DNA of 5,892 nt from positions 1-5,892 of the forward strand of contig JAABQR010000162.1 in NCBI GenBank assembly GCA_011391345.1. The letters run 5' to 3'. The DNA comes from Methanobacteriota archaeon. GTDB taxonomy: Archaea > Thermoplasmatota > Thermoplasmata > UBA10834. Shown piece after piece: positions 5,747-5,892 of the stretch. Within the stretch, counting starts at the first letter, position 1; every line of letters starts with the position of its first letter. The notes under the pieces are model-generated. The model was given only the letters and a program-made list of their open reading frames with translations. It was not told where the DNA came from and did not search any database. The position numbers were made by a program, and so were the translations under genes.

Positions 5747-5892
5747 TCATCCACCCAGTTTGAAGTCGTCATGGAGCGCCTGGACGGCCCTTTCGGTGTC
5801 CTTCTTCTTGATGATGAATGAGATGTTGAGCTCGGAGGACCCTTGCGCGATCGCACGGATGTTGATGCCCTCCCGTGCCATGGTCGTGAATA
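5747..5892 (-). CDS. Aspartate kinase, C-terminal ACT end (partial)
   Basis: The last 47 codons of a gene enter from the right edge and end at TGA 5749-5747. The peptide contains [18 protein letters not shown], then [18 protein letters not shown]. This is the characteristic second ACT repeat of aspartate kinases, which phosphorylate aspartate at the start of lysine, threonine and methionine synthesis and bind the inhibiting amino acid there. The stop soon after this repeat means it is not a kinase-homoserine dehydrogenase fusion with the dehydrogenase downstream. Which end-product inhibits it cannot be told. It is separated from ilvD by 3 bases, and its final codons carry the ilvD ribosome site, so the two are very probably co-transcribed and translationally coupled. 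The frame continues off the window, so its true start is not visible. Confidence 0.85.
   Translation of the reverse strand, partial: FTTMAREGINIRAIAQGSSELNISFIIKKKDTERAVQALHDDFKLGG

Noticed and set aside
4796..5821. 341-codon plus-strand open frame antisense to ilvD
   Set aside because: It overlaps ilvD and the aspartate kinase end completely, and its composition (Arg, Gly, His, Asp-rich) is that of a shadow frame.
1..5892. CRISPR array, insertion sequence, integrase site or defence system
   Set aside because: No regularly repeated units, no transposase- or nuclease-like protein and no long terminal inverted repeats were seen. The genes are mostly standard biosynthetic ones.

Overview
The window looks like a chromosomal segment of an archaeon, most likely from the Thermoplasmatota / Methanomassiliicoccales-like part of the Euryarchaeota. 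The evidence is indirect. Arginine is mostly AGG, two of the complete genes start with GTG, and upstream regions carry short AT-rich TATA-like boxes rather than -35/-10 pairs. The dihydroxy-acid dehydratase reads like the methanogen type. One protein combines seven membrane helices with a DUF835 domain, a family I know mainly from these archaea. The sequence is GC-rich in genes and more AT-rich in the non-coding stretch near the left end. Lineage is an inference from gene content, not a phylogenetic result.

Layout, left to right. (1) Positions 1-78, minus strand: the first 26 codons of an unrecognised protein that runs off the left edge. (2) Positions 79-372: a 294-base divergent intergenic region with TATA-like boxes, a 9-base direct repeat spaced 21 bases apart, a near-palindrome and two hairpins. 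(3) 373-1200, plus: prephenate dehydratase (pheA) with a C-terminal ACT domain. (4) 1201-1275: a short convergent gap. (5) 1276-2490, minus: a secreted, very acidic clostripain-family (C11) cysteine peptidase. (6) 2491-2634: its leader, mostly one 60-base inverted-repeat structure, plus a TATA-like box. (7) 2635-3987, minus: a 7-TM membrane protein with a cytoplasmic DUF835 domain. (8) 4037-5743, minus: ilvD. (9) 5747-5892, minus: the C-terminal ACT end of aspartate kinase, entering from the right edge.

The right half reads as one leftward operon: aspartate kinase, then ilvD after 3 bases, then the 7-TM/DUF835 gene after 49 bases, with no promoter-like sequence seen in the gaps. Aspartate kinase feeds threonine synthesis, threonine can supply 2-oxobutyrate for isoleucine, and IlvD performs the penultimate step before the branched-chain transaminase, so the first two genes are metabolically linked. 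The membrane protein's role there is unknown. pheA, which makes phenylpyruvate for phenylalanine, is separate and points the other way. Most of the window is ordinary amino-acid biosynthesis. The less ordinary parts are the 7-TM/DUF835 protein, the structured leader and strong acidity of the secreted peptidase, and the palindrome-rich divergent control region.
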